In this document: positions 7,848 to 15,059 of the stretch, piece after piece
Position numbering within the stretch: the stretch's first letter is position 1
Layout: each line of letters begins with the position of its first letter
Source: DAONJL01 sp035405645 [NCBI: bacterium]
Lineage (GTDB): Bacteria; JAGOBX01; DAONJL01
Length of the DNA stretch: 15,059 nucleotides
Direction of reading: 5' to 3'
Assembly (NCBI GenBank): GCA_035405645.1
Contig: DAONJL010000058.1
Coordinates: 1-15,059, forward strand
The notes under the pieces: model-generated
The model's input: only the letters and a program-made list of their open reading frames with translations
Told to the model about the DNA's origin: nothing
Database searches by the model: none
Made by a program: the position numbers and the translations under genes

Positions 7848-8456
7848 ATGGAAAATCATAAAAGAAAAATAAATATAATTAAAAGACTATATAATTGGGT
7901 TTTAAGTTGGGCTGAATCTAAATATGGTACACCAGCTCTTGGTATTCTTGCTTTTACTGAATCATCTTTTTTCCCTATTCCACCTGATGTTCTTCAAATT
8001 GCTTTATCAATTAGCAAACGAAATAGGGCTTTATTTTATGCTCTTATATCAACAATTTTTTCTGTCGCTGGTGCTTTTTTAGGTTTTTATATTGGCGCTT
8101 TTTTAATGGAAACTATTGGCTGGAAAATTATAAATTTTTATCATCTCCAACCTTACTTTGAAATTGTTAAAACAAAATATGAACAAAACGCTTTTCTTGC
8201 TATTTTTACTGCTGCATTTACACCTATTCCTTATAAAGTATTTACTATTTCTGCTGGTGTTTGCTCTATTTCTTTATTAACTTTATTTATTGCATCTGTT
8301 CTTGGTCGTGGTGCACGCTTCTTTGCTGTTGGTATTTTAATTTTTATTTTTGGTGAAAAAATAAAATTATTTATTGATAAATATTTTAATATTTTAACTA
8401 TTCTTTTTGTTGTCCTTATTATTTTAGGTTTTATTCTTATTAAATATATTTCATAG
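7848..8456 (+). CDS. YqaA-family VTT/DedA-like membrane protein
   Basis: This 202-residue integral membrane protein has a short basic N-terminus and several hydrophobic segments (about 27-50, 62-88, 115-135, 137-165, 178-200). Two diagnostic segments of the VTT (SNARE-associated/DedA) fold are visible: FTESSFFPIPPDVLQIALS (36-54), with the Pro-rich re-entrant turn, and FTAAFTPIPYKVFTISAG (122-139), followed by LGRGARFF. Relatives include YqaA; DedA-type proteins are linked to flipping or transport of polyprenyl-phosphate and lipids across the cytoplasmic membrane. The exact substrate cannot be read here. The start is 3 bases after the previous stop and lacks a Shine-Dalgarno sequence. Its stop codon abuts the AGGAGG of the following dehydrogenase gene. 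Confidence 0.88.
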   Translation: MENHKRKINIIKRLYNWVLSWAESKYGTPALGILAFTESSFFPIPPDVLQIALSISKRNRALFYALISTIFSVAGAFLGFYIGAFLMETIGWKIINFYHLQPYFEIVKTKYEQNAFLAIFTAAFTPIPYKVFTISAGVCSISLLTLFIASVLGRGARFFAVGILIFIFGEKIKLFIDKYFNILTILFVVLIILGFILIKYIS

Positions 8457-8465
8457 GAGGAATTT

Positions 8466-9530
8466 ATGTATAAAATCGCTGTTATTCCTGGTGATGGCAC
8501 TGGCCCAGAAGTTATTCGTGAAGCTGTTAAAGTGCTTGATGCAGCTGCTCAAAAATTTAATTTCAAAGTTGAAAAAGTTCATTATGATTTTGGTGGCGAA
8601 AGATATTTAAGAACAGGTGAAACCTTACCTGATTCAGCATTAAATGAATTAAAACAATTTAATGCAATTTTACTCGGTGCAATTGGTCATCCTGATGTAA
8701 AACCCGGTATTTTGGAAAAAGGCATCTTACTTAAATTAAGATTTGAACTTGACCAATATATAAATTTAAGACCTGTAAAATTATATGAAGGTGTAGAAAC
8801 TCCATTAGCAAATAAAAAACCAGAAGATATTGATTATGTTGTTGTGCGTGAAAATACTGAAGATTTGTATTGTGGAATTGGTGGCTTCCTAAAAAAAGGC
8901 ACACCTGATGAAGTTGCAATTCAAGAACAAATCTATACGAGAAAAGGTGTAGAACGCTGTTTAAAATGGGCTTTTAATTATACACGCAAAAGAAATAAAA
9001 AAAAGACATTAACTTTTTGCGGTAAAACTAATGTTCTTACTTATACAATGGATTTATGGTGGCGTGTTTTTAATGAAATTGGTGATAAAGAATTTCCTGA
9101 TATTAAACGCGAGTATGCGCATGTTGATGCAACCTGTATGTGGATGGTAAAAAATCCAGAATGGTTTGATGTCATTGTCACAACAAATATGTTTGGTGAT
9201 ATTATCACTGATTTAGGTGCTATAACACAAGGTGGAATGGGTATTGCCGCTGGTGGAAATATAAATCCAGAAGGTGTTTCTATGTTTGAACCAATTGGTG
9301 GTTCTGCACCAAAATACACTGGACAAAATGTGATTAATCCACTTGCTGCTATAAATGCCTGTGCTCTTATGCTTGAAACTTTGGGTGAAGTAAATGCTGC
9401 AAATCAAATTGAAAAAGCAGTTATGCATGCTTGTAAACACGATATCAAAAGTATGGCTGCTGGTAAAATGGGTATGGGCACTGACGAAGTTGGTGACTTA
9501 ATTTGTAAATATATAAATAATTTAAAATAA
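8466..9530 (+). CDS. Isopropylmalate/isocitrate dehydrogenase family enzyme (LeuB-like)
   Basis: A 354-residue beta-decarboxylating dehydrogenase; members oxidise and decarboxylate a 2-hydroxy acid using NAD(P) and a divalent metal. Visible family elements: IPGDGTGPEV (7-16); substrate-site arginines R92 (LKLRFELDQ), R102 (INLRP) and R128 (VVRENTE); K187 in GKTNV; metal ligands D221 (HVDA), D245 and D249 (MFGDIITDL). The GILLKLRFELDQYINLRPVKLY segment resembles the actinobacterial-type LeuB group. The cofactor loop reads GGSAPKYTGQNVINP (278-292): K283-Y284 is the pair found in NADP-dependent E. coli isocitrate dehydrogenase, whereas NAD-type LeuB usually has Asp-Ile, and the usual first His is Gly. 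3-Isopropylmalate dehydrogenase is the first guess, but isocitrate, homoisocitrate or tartrate-type activity cannot be excluded. No other leu gene is present. The ATG follows AGGAGG (8455-8460). Confidence 0.88.
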   Translation: MYKIAVIPGDGTGPEVIREAVKVLDAAAQKFNFKVEKVHYDFGGERYLRTGETLPDSALNELKQFNAILLGAIGHPDVKPGILEKGILLKLRFELDQYINLRPVKLYEGVETPLANKKPEDIDYVVVRENTEDLYCGIGGFLKKGTPDEVAIQEQIYTRKGVERCLKWAFNYTRKRNKKKTLTFCGKTNVLTYTMDLWWRVFNEIGDKEFPDIKREYAHVDATCMWMVKNPEWFDVIVTTNMFGDIITDLGAITQGGMGIAAGGNINPEGVSMFEPIGGSAPKYTGQNVINPLAAINACALMLETLGEVNAANQIEKAVMHACKHDIKSMAAGKMGMGTDEVGDLICKYINNLK

Positions 9531-9532
9531 GT

Positions 9533-9560
9533 TTGACAAAAATAAATTTTTAATTATAAA
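9533..9560 (+). promoter_or_regulatory. Promoter immediately upstream of gatC
   Basis: TTGACA at 9533-9538 and TATAAA at 9555-9560 are 16 bases apart, starting 3 bases after the dehydrogenase stop codon. The expected start of transcription, near 9567, is only about 5 bases before the gatC ATG at 9572, so any transcript made here would be almost leaderless. Confidence 0.5.
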
Positions 9561-9571
9561 ATTTTTTTAAT

Positions 9572-9865
9572 ATGCAAAATAAATTAACCATTAACGATGT
9601 AAAACATATTGCTAAATTAAGTAGATTAAAATTAAGTGATAGTGAAATAAATCTTTACACAGAACAATTAAATTCTATATTAGATTATATGAAAAAATTG
9701 AATGAATTAGATACTCAGGGTATTGAACCTACCTCGCACTCAATAAAAATATCAAATGTTTTTAGAAATGATGAAGTAAAAGAATCTTTTCAAACTGATT
9801 TAATGTTAAATAATGCACCTGATAAATATAATAATTTTTATAGAGTGCCAAAAATAATTGAATAA
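9572..9865 (+). CDS. gatC: Asp-tRNA(Asn)/Glu-tRNA(Gln) amidotransferase subunit C
   Basis: GatC wraps around and stabilises the GatA-GatB heterodimer, which converts mischarged Glu-tRNA(Gln) or Asp-tRNA(Asn) to the correct amide form. The 97-residue length is typical. The family opening INDVKHIAKLSRLKLSDSE (7-25), the helix with LNSILDYMKKLNELDT, the GIEPTSHS turn (50-57), and the C-terminal RVPKIIE are all present. The start is fixed by the standard spacing to the DVKHIAKL motif. No Shine-Dalgarno sequence precedes it. gatA and gatB are not in the window, so the complex must be encoded in separate places. Confidence 0.95.
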   Translation: MQNKLTINDVKHIAKLSRLKLSDSEINLYTEQLNSILDYMKKLNELDTQGIEPTSHSIKISNVFRNDEVKESFQTDLMLNNAPDKYNNFYRVPKIIE

Positions 9866-9879
9866 AAAGGAGGCTTATT

Positions 9880-10254
9880 ATGTGGAGTTTTATTGTTTCT
9901 ATTTTTAAATTAATTATTTATGGTATTGTTGTGTATTGGCTTTATGATGATGCTAAATCTCGTGATAAAAATCCTTTTTTCTGGATTGTTGCTTTAATTA
10001 TATTAGTTATTGCTGATTTGTTCTATGATTTTCATACTTATTTATTTCATCTTCTTATTTTTATCATATTATATATTTTATTTAGACCAAAAGGCGAACT
10101 CATTTATTGTGTTGAATGTTTCAAGAAAAAATTAGAGACATTAAAATATTGTCCTCATTGTTTTCATATTGATGAAGAAGCATTTGATGAACAAAAATCA
10201 GAAGAAACAAAATCAAATGAAAATAATACTGCAAGTGAAAATAAAACAGAATAA
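9880..10254 (+). CDS. Small membrane protein with C-terminal zinc ribbon
   Basis: This 124-residue protein is not recognised by family. Three hydrophobic segments (about 3-20, 33-49, 53-68) are followed by a cytoplasm-sized tail containing C77-x2-C80 and C91-x2-C94 (YCVEC ... YCPHC), a spacing typical of a treble-clef or zinc-ribbon metal site. The last 30 residues are rich in Glu, Ser, Asn and Lys and probably disordered. FRPKGEL just before the first cysteine pair resembles small membrane zinc-ribbon proteins common in bacteria. AAGGAGG at 9867-9873 supports the start. It lies 14 bases after gatC and 44 bases before ppdK, with no terminator between, so it is probably cotranscribed with them. 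Its role is unknown. Confidence 0.75.
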   Translation: MWSFIVSIFKLIIYGIVVYWLYDDAKSRDKNPFFWIVALIILVIADLFYDFHTYLFHLLIFIILYILFRPKGELIYCVECFKKKLETLKYCPHCFHIDEEAFDEQKSEETKSNENNTASENKTE

Positions 10255-10298
10255 AATTTTAATTAATTTAAACTAATTATTAAAGGAGTGATTATTTT

Positions 10299-13067
10299 AT
10301 GGCAACAAAAAAACAAAAAGCAAAACCAAAAAAATATGTTTATTTCTTTGGTAACGGCAAAGCAGATGGTAATGAAAAAATGAAAGATTTACTTGGTGGT
10401 AAAGGAGCAAATTTAGCAGAAATGGCTGGGCATAAAGATTTAAGATTACCTGTTCCACCAGGTTTTACTATTACAACAGAAGTTTGCACATACTATTATC
10501 AAAACAATAAAAAATATCCTCCAACATTAAAAAAAGATGTTGAAGAGGCATTAAAAAAAGTTGAAGCATTAATGAAAAGAAAATTTGGTGACCCTGAAAA
10601 TCCTCTTCTTGTTTCTGTTCGCTCTGGTGCAAGAAAATCAATGCCCGGTATGATGGAGACTGTCTTAAATGTTGGTTTAACTGAAAAAACAATTCCTGGT
10701 TTAATCAAACAAAGTGGCGGTAATGAACGATTTGTTTATGATGCTTATAGACGCTTAATTATGATGTATTCTGATGTTGTTATGGAAAAAGCAGAAGGAA
10801 TTGAACCTGATGAAAAAATTGGGGGTATTAGAGTTCAACTCGATAAAATTATGGATGAAATGAAAAAATCAAAAGGTTATAAAAATGATACTGATTTAAC
10901 AACAGAAGATTTAAAAGAATTATGTAAAATATTTAAAACAAAAGTAAAAGAAGTTTTAGGTAAAGAATTTCCAGATGACCATATTCAACAATTATGGGGC
11001 GCAATTGGTGCGGTATTTGCCTCCTGGAATGGTAAGCGTGCTGTTAGTTATCGGCGAATAGAAGGAATACCTGATGATTGGGGCACTGCTGTTAATGTGC
11101 AAACAATGGTCTTTGGTAATACGGGTAATGATTCAGCAACAGGTGTTGCTTTTACACGAAATCCAGGTAATGGCGAAAATCAATTTTATGGTGAATATTT
11201 AGTTAATGCTCAAGGTGAAGATGTCGTTGCTGGTATCAGAACACCTGCACCAATAAATGAATATTCAAAATCAGAACATAATAAAGATTTAGTTACATTA
11301 GAACAATCAATGCCAGATCTTTATAAACAATTAGTTGAAATTAGAAAAAAACTTGAAAAACATTATCGTGATATGCAGGATATAGAATTTACCATAGAAA
11401 AAGGTAAATTATATATGCTACAATGTAGAGTTGGTAAACGAAATGGTCCGGCTGCTGTTAAAATGGCACTTGATATGTTAAAAGAAAAACTAATAACAAA
11501 AGAAGAAGCAGTAATGCGAGTTACACCATCGCAACTTGATGAATTATTACATCCTATCATTGACTATAATGAAGAAAAAAATGCAGTTGTTTTAGCAAAA
11601 GGTTTACCAGCAGGTCCAGGTGGTGCAACAGGACAAATCGTATTTACTGCAAAAGATGCTGTTGAGTGGGCTAAACAGGGTAAAAAAGTTATTTTAGTTC
11701 GTGAAGAAACAAATCCAGAAGATGTTGAAGGTATGCGTGCTGCTATCGCAATATTAACTGCTTGTGGTGGTATGACTTCACATGCTGCATTAGTTGCAAG
11801 AGGTTGGGGCAAATGCTGTATTGTTGGTTGTGCTGCTTTACATATTGATGATCTTAAAAAAGAAGTAAAGATTGGTGATAAAATTTATAAAGAAGGCGAT
11901 TACCTTACTTTAAATGGTTCAAAAGGAAATGTATATGAAGGTCAACTAAAAATGGTTGACGATACTGAAAATCCTATGCGTCATCAGTTTTTAAAATTAT
12001 GTGATTCTGTTCGTCAAATTGGTGTTCGAACTAATGCTGATACGCCTGAAGATTCTGCAAAGGCAAGACAATTTGGTGCAGAAGGAATTGGTTTATTTAG
12101 AACTGAACATATGTTTTATGGCAAAGGTTCAGAAGAACCTTTGTTTAGATTAAGAAAAATGATTATTTCAAAAACAGATGAAGAAAGAAAAAAAGCAATT
12201 GATGAACTATTCCCTTATGTTAAAAAAGATGTAAAAGGCACTCTCGAAGTTATGGATGGCTTACCTGTTGTTTTCCGTCTGCTTGACCCACCACTTCACG
12301 AATTTGTACCAAGAGAAAAAGATAAACTTGAACAATTAGCAAAAGAATTAAATATTACTTTTGAAGAATTAATGAAACGAGCAGAACAATTACACGAATC
12401 AAATCCAATGATGGGACATCGTGGTGTTCGTCTTGGTATTACTTATCCAGAAGTTGCCGAAATGCAAATTCGTGCTATTTTTGAAGCTGCTGCAGAATTA
12501 ATCAAAGAAGGTAAAAAACCTTATCCTGAAATAATGATTCCTGTTGTTTGCGATGTTAAAGAATTACAAAATCAAAAAGCAATTGTTGAACGAGTTTATC
12601 AAGAAGTTTTAAAAAAATTCAATATCAAAAAAATTAAATATTTATTTGGCACAATGATAGAAATTCCAAGAGCTTGTCTTGTTGCAAATGAACTTGCATC
12701 AGTTTCTGAATTTTTCTCTTATGGTACAAACGATTTAACACAAATGGGCTTTGGTTTCTCACGCGATGATATTGGTGCATTTTTACCTGATTATCTTGAA
12801 AAGAAAATTTTACCAAACGACCCATTCCAGACTATTGACCAAAAAGCAATTGGTGAACTGATTAAAATAGGAATTGAACGAGGGAGAGCAACAAATTCAA
12901 AATTAGAAGTTGGTATTTGTGGTGAACATGGTGGAGAACCAAATTCCGTTGAATTCTGTCATAGAGTTGGTATGGATTATGTAAGCTGCTCACCTTTTAG
13001 AGTTCCTATTGCGCGACTTGCTGCTGCGCAAGCGGCTGTAAAATATCCACGAAAAAAACAGAAATAA
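10299..13067 (+). CDS. ppdK: Pyruvate, phosphate dikinase
   Basis: PPDK interconverts pyruvate + ATP + phosphate and phosphoenolpyruvate + AMP + pyrophosphate in the cytoplasm. In anaerobes it serves either glycolysis or PEP synthesis. The 922-residue product covers all parts: an N-terminal ATP-grasp domain starting at YVYFFGNG and GGKGANLAEM (phosphate and adenosine contacts), the SVRSGARKSMPGMMETVLN segment, the swivelling domain with GGMTSHAALVARGWGK and phospho-histidine H495, and the C-terminal PEP-utilising barrel with GTNDLTQMGFGFSRDD and catalytic C874 in GICGEHGG. It is slightly longer than many family members; there is a short Lys-rich N-terminus (ATKKQKAKPKK). AAAGGAGTGA precedes the ATG. 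A strong hairpin terminator follows the stop, so this gene closes its transcription unit. Its base composition is visibly less A/T-rich than that of the genes at the left end, as expected for a highly expressed gene. Confidence 0.97.
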   Translation: MATKKQKAKPKKYVYFFGNGKADGNEKMKDLLGGKGANLAEMAGHKDLRLPVPPGFTITTEVCTYYYQNNKKYPPTLKKDVEEALKKVEALMKRKFGDPENPLLVSVRSGARKSMPGMMETVLNVGLTEKTIPGLIKQSGGNERFVYDAYRRLIMMYSDVVMEKAEGIEPDEKIGGIRVQLDKIMDEMKKSKGYKNDTDLTTEDLKELCKIFKTKVKEVLGKEFPDDHIQQLWGAIGAVFASWNGKRAVSYRRIEGIPDDWGTAVNVQTMVFGNTGNDSATGVAFTRNPGNGENQFYGEYLVNAQGEDVVAGIRTPAPINEYSKSEHNKDLVTLEQSMPDLYKQLVEIRKKLEKHYRDMQDIEFTIEKGKLYMLQCRVGKRNGPAAVKMALDMLKEKLITKEEAVMRVTPSQLDELLHPIIDYNEEKNAVVLAKGLPAGPGGATGQIVFTAKDAVEWAKQGKKVILVREETNPEDVEGMRAAIAILTACGGMTSHAALVARGWGKCCIVGCAALHIDDLKKEVKIGDKIYKEGDYLTLNGSKGNVYEGQLKMVDDTENPMRHQFLKLCDSVRQIGVRTNADTPEDSAKARQFGAEGIGLFRTEHMFYGKGSEEPLFRLRKMIISKTDEERKKAIDELFPYVKKDVKGTLEVMDGLPVVFRLLDPPLHEFVPREKDKLEQLAKELNITFEELMKRAEQLHESNPMMGHRGVRLGITYPEVAEMQIRAIFEAAAELIKEGKKPYPEIMIPVVCDVKELQNQKAIVERVYQEVLKKFNIKKIKYLFGTMIEIPRACLVANELASVSEFFSYGTNDLTQMGFGFSRDDIGAFLPDYLEKKILPNDPFQTIDQKAIGELIKIGIERGRATNSKLEVGICGEHGGEPNSVEFCHRVGMDYVSCSPFRVPIARLAAAQAAVKYPRKKQK

Positions 13068-13085
13068 ATAAATCTTTTTTTTAAA

Positions 13086-13113
13086 AGGGTGTTGATATTT
13101 TTTTCAACACCCT
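13086..13113 (+). terminator. Rho-independent terminator of ppdK
   Basis: A perfect 10-base-pair inverted repeat (AGGGTGTTGA at 13086-13095 and TCAACACCCT at 13104-13113) encloses an 8-base T-rich loop and is followed by ATTTTATTATATTT. It lies 18 bases after the ppdK stop codon. Confidence 0.88.
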
Positions 13114-13146
13114 ATTTTATTATATTTAAAAAGAGGTGAATTATAA

Positions 13147-14376
13147 ATGGCTGTTATTAAAAAATTCAGAGGTTTTAGATTTAATAAAAACATTGTTGAT
13201 TTATCAAAAGCAATGGCACCGCCGTATGATGTTTTTGAGTATGGTGATGAAACAGATAAAAAATTAAAATCTTATCAATATAATATAGCACACATTTCAA
13301 AACCAGATGGTGAAGGCGATTCAAAATATGAAAATGCTGCTAAAATTTTAAATAACTTCATAAAAAATAATATTATAGTTCAAGATGATAAAGAATATTT
13401 TTATATTTATCAACAAACAGTAAATAATATTTCAAGAACTGGTATAATATCAGCAACTAAACTTGATGATACTTATACAATAATAAAAAGACACGAAAAA
13501 ACAAAAGATGGTCCAAAAGTTGATAGATTAAAATTAACACAGACAACTGGTTTTAATATTGGACTTATTTTTACTGTCTTTCAAGATAAAAATTTAGAAA
13601 TAACAAATTTAATAAAAAATGAAATATCAAAAAAAGAACCTGAATTTGATTTTTATTTTCCTGAAAATATAAATAATAAGTTATGGTTAATTGAAAATAA
13701 TGTTCTTTCTGATTTATTAAAAGATAAACCTTTGTATATTGCTGATGGGCATCATAGATATCAAACTATGATAAATTACAGAGATATCTTACGACAAAAA
13801 TATGGGACAACAAAAAATGATAATAAACCTTATGAATATGCTATGATTTTTAATGTGCCTGACGCTAACTTGCAAATTTTAGCATATAACAGAGTTATTA
13901 AAAATATTAGTGAAGATAAATTTGAAAATTTTATTGAAAAACTAAAAGTAAATTTTTATGTCATACATCTTAAATTTGATAATGTGTATGTGCCTGAAAT
14001 GAAAAATGAATTTGGTATGTATTATAAAGGAAAAAATTATAAATTAGTACCAAAAGAAAAAATATTAATGACTACTGATTCTGTTGAACAATTAGATGTT
14101 AGTATTTTACAAAATTATATTCTTAACCCTATTTTAGGAATAAATGAAGATATGCTTAAATCAGGCAAATATATTACTTATCCAAAAGGCGAAGATGATG
14201 TAAATGTAATTAAAAAATTAGTTGATGAACAGAACCATCAAGTTGGTTTTTCACTTTATCCAACTTCAATTAAGGAACTTATTACTGTTGCTGATGAAAA
14301 TAAAATTATGCCTCAAAAATCAACTTATTTTTATCCAAAACTATTAACTGGTATGGTTTTAAATAAAGTCGATTAA
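13147..14376 (+). CDS. DUF1015 family protein
   Basis: This 409-residue protein carries the marks of the DUF1015 family. It opens with KFRGFRFN followed by APPYDVF (24-30). It then has YIYQQTVNNISRTGIIS, RHEKT (116-120), GLIFTVF and the highly conserved YIADGHHRYQTM (197-208), with H202 and H203 as candidate metal or catalytic residues. The family usually has about 400-430 residues and no experimentally settled function; relatives have been proposed to be enzymes, and some are annotated as serine kinases in archaea. It is predicted to be soluble and cytoplasmic. AAGAGGTGAA upstream supports the ATG at 13147. It lies just after the ppdK terminator; no clear -35/-10 pair was found in the gap. 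It ends 16 bases from the stop codon of convergent maf. Confidence 0.9.
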   Translation: MAVIKKFRGFRFNKNIVDLSKAMAPPYDVFEYGDETDKKLKSYQYNIAHISKPDGEGDSKYENAAKILNNFIKNNIIVQDDKEYFYIYQQTVNNISRTGIISATKLDDTYTIIKRHEKTKDGPKVDRLKLTQTTGFNIGLIFTVFQDKNLEITNLIKNEISKKEPEFDFYFPENINNKLWLIENNVLSDLLKDKPLYIADGHHRYQTMINYRDILRQKYGTTKNDNKPYEYAMIFNVPDANLQILAYNRVIKNISEDKFENFIEKLKVNFYVIHLKFDNVYVPEMKNEFGMYYKGKNYKLVPKEKILMTTDSVEQLDVSILQNYILNPILGINEDMLKSGKYITYPKGEDDVNVIKKLVDEQNHQVGFSLYPTSIKELITVADENKIMPQKSTYFYPKLLTGMVLNKVD

Positions 14377-14392
14377 TTTTTTAATATAATAA

Positions 14393-14998
14393 TTAATATA
14401 TTTTTTTGAATGCTTCTATTATTTTCTGAATAGGTAAACCAATTATATTTTCTCTTGAACCTTCATAATATTCTACTATATTTAATTTATCTTCCTGTAA
14501 TGCATAAGCACCTGCTTTATCTAAATAATTAAAACTATTTAGATATTCTTCTATAAATTTCTTATCATACTTTTTAAATTTTACTTTCGAAACATCATTA
14601 TCAACAATTAAAATTCGCTTACTCTTTTCGTAAATTGTAAAACCAGTATATACATAATGTATTTGATTATTTAAAGTTTCCAATATCTCTACTGCTTCAT
14701 TATAGTTTTCAGGTTTTCCTATTATTGTTTTTTTATAATACACTATTGTATCTGCTGCTATTGCAACTTCTTCTTCTTCTATTTTTGCTTCGCCACTAAA
14801 CAATTTTATTAATGCATTTTTTTTTACAAATTCTGCTGGTGATAATTCTTTAATTTCTTTTTCATTTAATTCTCTTTCTGGTGTTACGATTTTAATTGGA
14901 TTAAAAAAAATTCTTTTTATTAATTCTCTTCGGCGTGCGGAATTTGATAATAATACTAATCTTTTTTTTTCTGGTAAAATAATTTTTTCTGCGTCCAT
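14393..14998 (-). CDS. maf: Maf-family nucleoside triphosphate pyrophosphatase
   Basis: Maf proteins hydrolyse nucleoside triphosphates (dTTP, UTP or modified pyrimidines) to the monophosphate and pyrophosphate, protecting nucleic acids from odd bases. The 201-residue product has the N-terminal LLSNSARRREL (16-26; the usual SxSPRR has Ala in place of Pro), AADTIV with D83, GKP with K95, the AGAYALQE segment, and the closing GSRENIIGLPIQKI. About 10 residues precede the normal family start, but no later Met fits. No Shine-Dalgarno sequence is visible. A perfect hairpin ends 13 bases upstream of the ATG on the same strand. The gene converges with the DUF1015 gene; the 16-base A/T-rich gap between their stops holds no G/C hairpin. 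Confidence 0.93.
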   Translation of the reverse strand: MDAEKIILPEKKRLVLLSNSARRRELIKRIFFNPIKIVTPERELNEKEIKELSPAEFVKKNALIKLFSGEAKIEEEEVAIAADTIVYYKKTIIGKPENYNEAVEILETLNNQIHYVYTGFTIYEKSKRILIVDNDVSKVKFKKYDKKFIEEYLNSFNYLDKAGAYALQEDKLNIVEYYEGSRENIIGLPIQKIIEAFKKIY

Positions 14999-15011
14999 AA
15001 TTAATAAATAA

Positions 15012-15035
15012 AAAGGGGCAAATCCTTGCCCCTTT
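15012..15035 (-). terminator. Perfect hairpin with T-tract upstream of maf
   Basis: Arms AAAGGGGCAA (15012-15021) and TTGCCCCTTT (15026-15035) pair perfectly over 10 bases with a 4-base loop. Read on the minus strand the stem runs into TTTTT-A-TTT; the plus-strand side has a weaker T run. It therefore looks like a Rho-independent terminator for a minus-strand gene entering from the right. Confidence 0.75.
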
Positions 15036-15038
15036 AAA

Positions 15039-15059
15039 TCAAAAAGGATATGGAGATGC
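15039..15059 (-). CDS. Possible last codons of a minus-strand gene beyond the right edge
   Basis: On the minus strand one frame reads Ala-Ser-Pro-Tyr-Pro-Phe and then TGA at 15039-15041, 3 bases before the terminator hairpin. That arrangement suits the end of a coding region, but six residues cannot be identified. The plus strand could instead hold a start (AAAGG, then ATG at 15056). Confidence 0.25.
   Translation of the reverse strand, partial: ASPYPF

Noticed and set aside
8231-9440. Minus-strand open frames across yqaA and the dehydrogenase gene
   Set aside because: They overlap well-supported genes and have no motifs; they arise from low G/C codon use on the other strand.
13092-13126. 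Promoter for the DUF1015 gene overlapping the ppdK terminator (TTGATA with TATTTT or TATATT)
   Set aside because: Spacings of 15 or more than 20 bases and a poor -35 match; the TTGATA is part of the hairpin stem.
14377-14392. Bidirectional terminator between the DUF1015 gene and maf
   Set aside because: The 16-base gap is only A and T and forms no G/C-containing stem, although weak A/T pairing is possible.

Overview
The window is a very A/T-rich bacterial chromosome segment that uses standard code 11 (TGA acts as a stop). It is densely coded and mostly housekeeping or metabolic. Promoters look like sigma-70 type (TTGACA ... TATAAT-like). About half of the genes have a clear Shine-Dalgarno sequence and half have none. 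The mix of GreA, GatC, Maf, pyruvate phosphate dikinase, a DUF1015 protein, a DUF4175-like giant membrane protein and a sigma-54-derived protein fits an anaerobic Gram-negative-type bacterium, possibly an uncultured FCB or WOR-3-like lineage. That placement is inference only; no rRNA or tRNA gene is visible.

Layout. Positions 1-3607 (minus strand) hold a glycoside hydrolase family 31 enzyme cut by the left edge. Upstream of it on the same strand is a 700-residue multidomain protein that I read as PD-(D/E)XK nuclease - C-terminal part of sigma-54 (with RpoN box) - receiver - degenerate receiver. This fusion is the most unusual object in the window. Diverging from it on the plus strand is a 1065-residue DUF4175-like protein with three membrane segments, beta-rich extracytoplasmic domains and a long coiled coil.

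Positions 6907-9530 (plus strand) form a tight cluster: promoter, greA, a YedF-C-terminal-like small protein, a YqaA/VTT membrane protein, and an isopropylmalate/isocitrate dehydrogenase family enzyme, with gaps of 3-9 bases. Then follow gatC (own promoter, possibly leaderless), a small membrane protein with a zinc ribbon, and ppdK, which ends in a strong hairpin terminator. A DUF1015 gene comes next and converges on maf (minus strand). A second perfect hairpin just upstream of maf probably terminates a minus-strand gene lying beyond the right edge.

Functionally, PPDK and the dehydrogenase belong to central carbon or amino-acid metabolism, GreA and GatC to transcription and translation quality, and Maf to nucleotide-pool sanitation. 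The left end pairs a putative signal-responsive DNA-binding/nuclease protein with a carbohydrate-active enzyme; whether the two are functionally linked is open. No CRISPR array, insertion sequence, tRNA or rRNA was seen, and no stretch over 300 bases lacks a gene.
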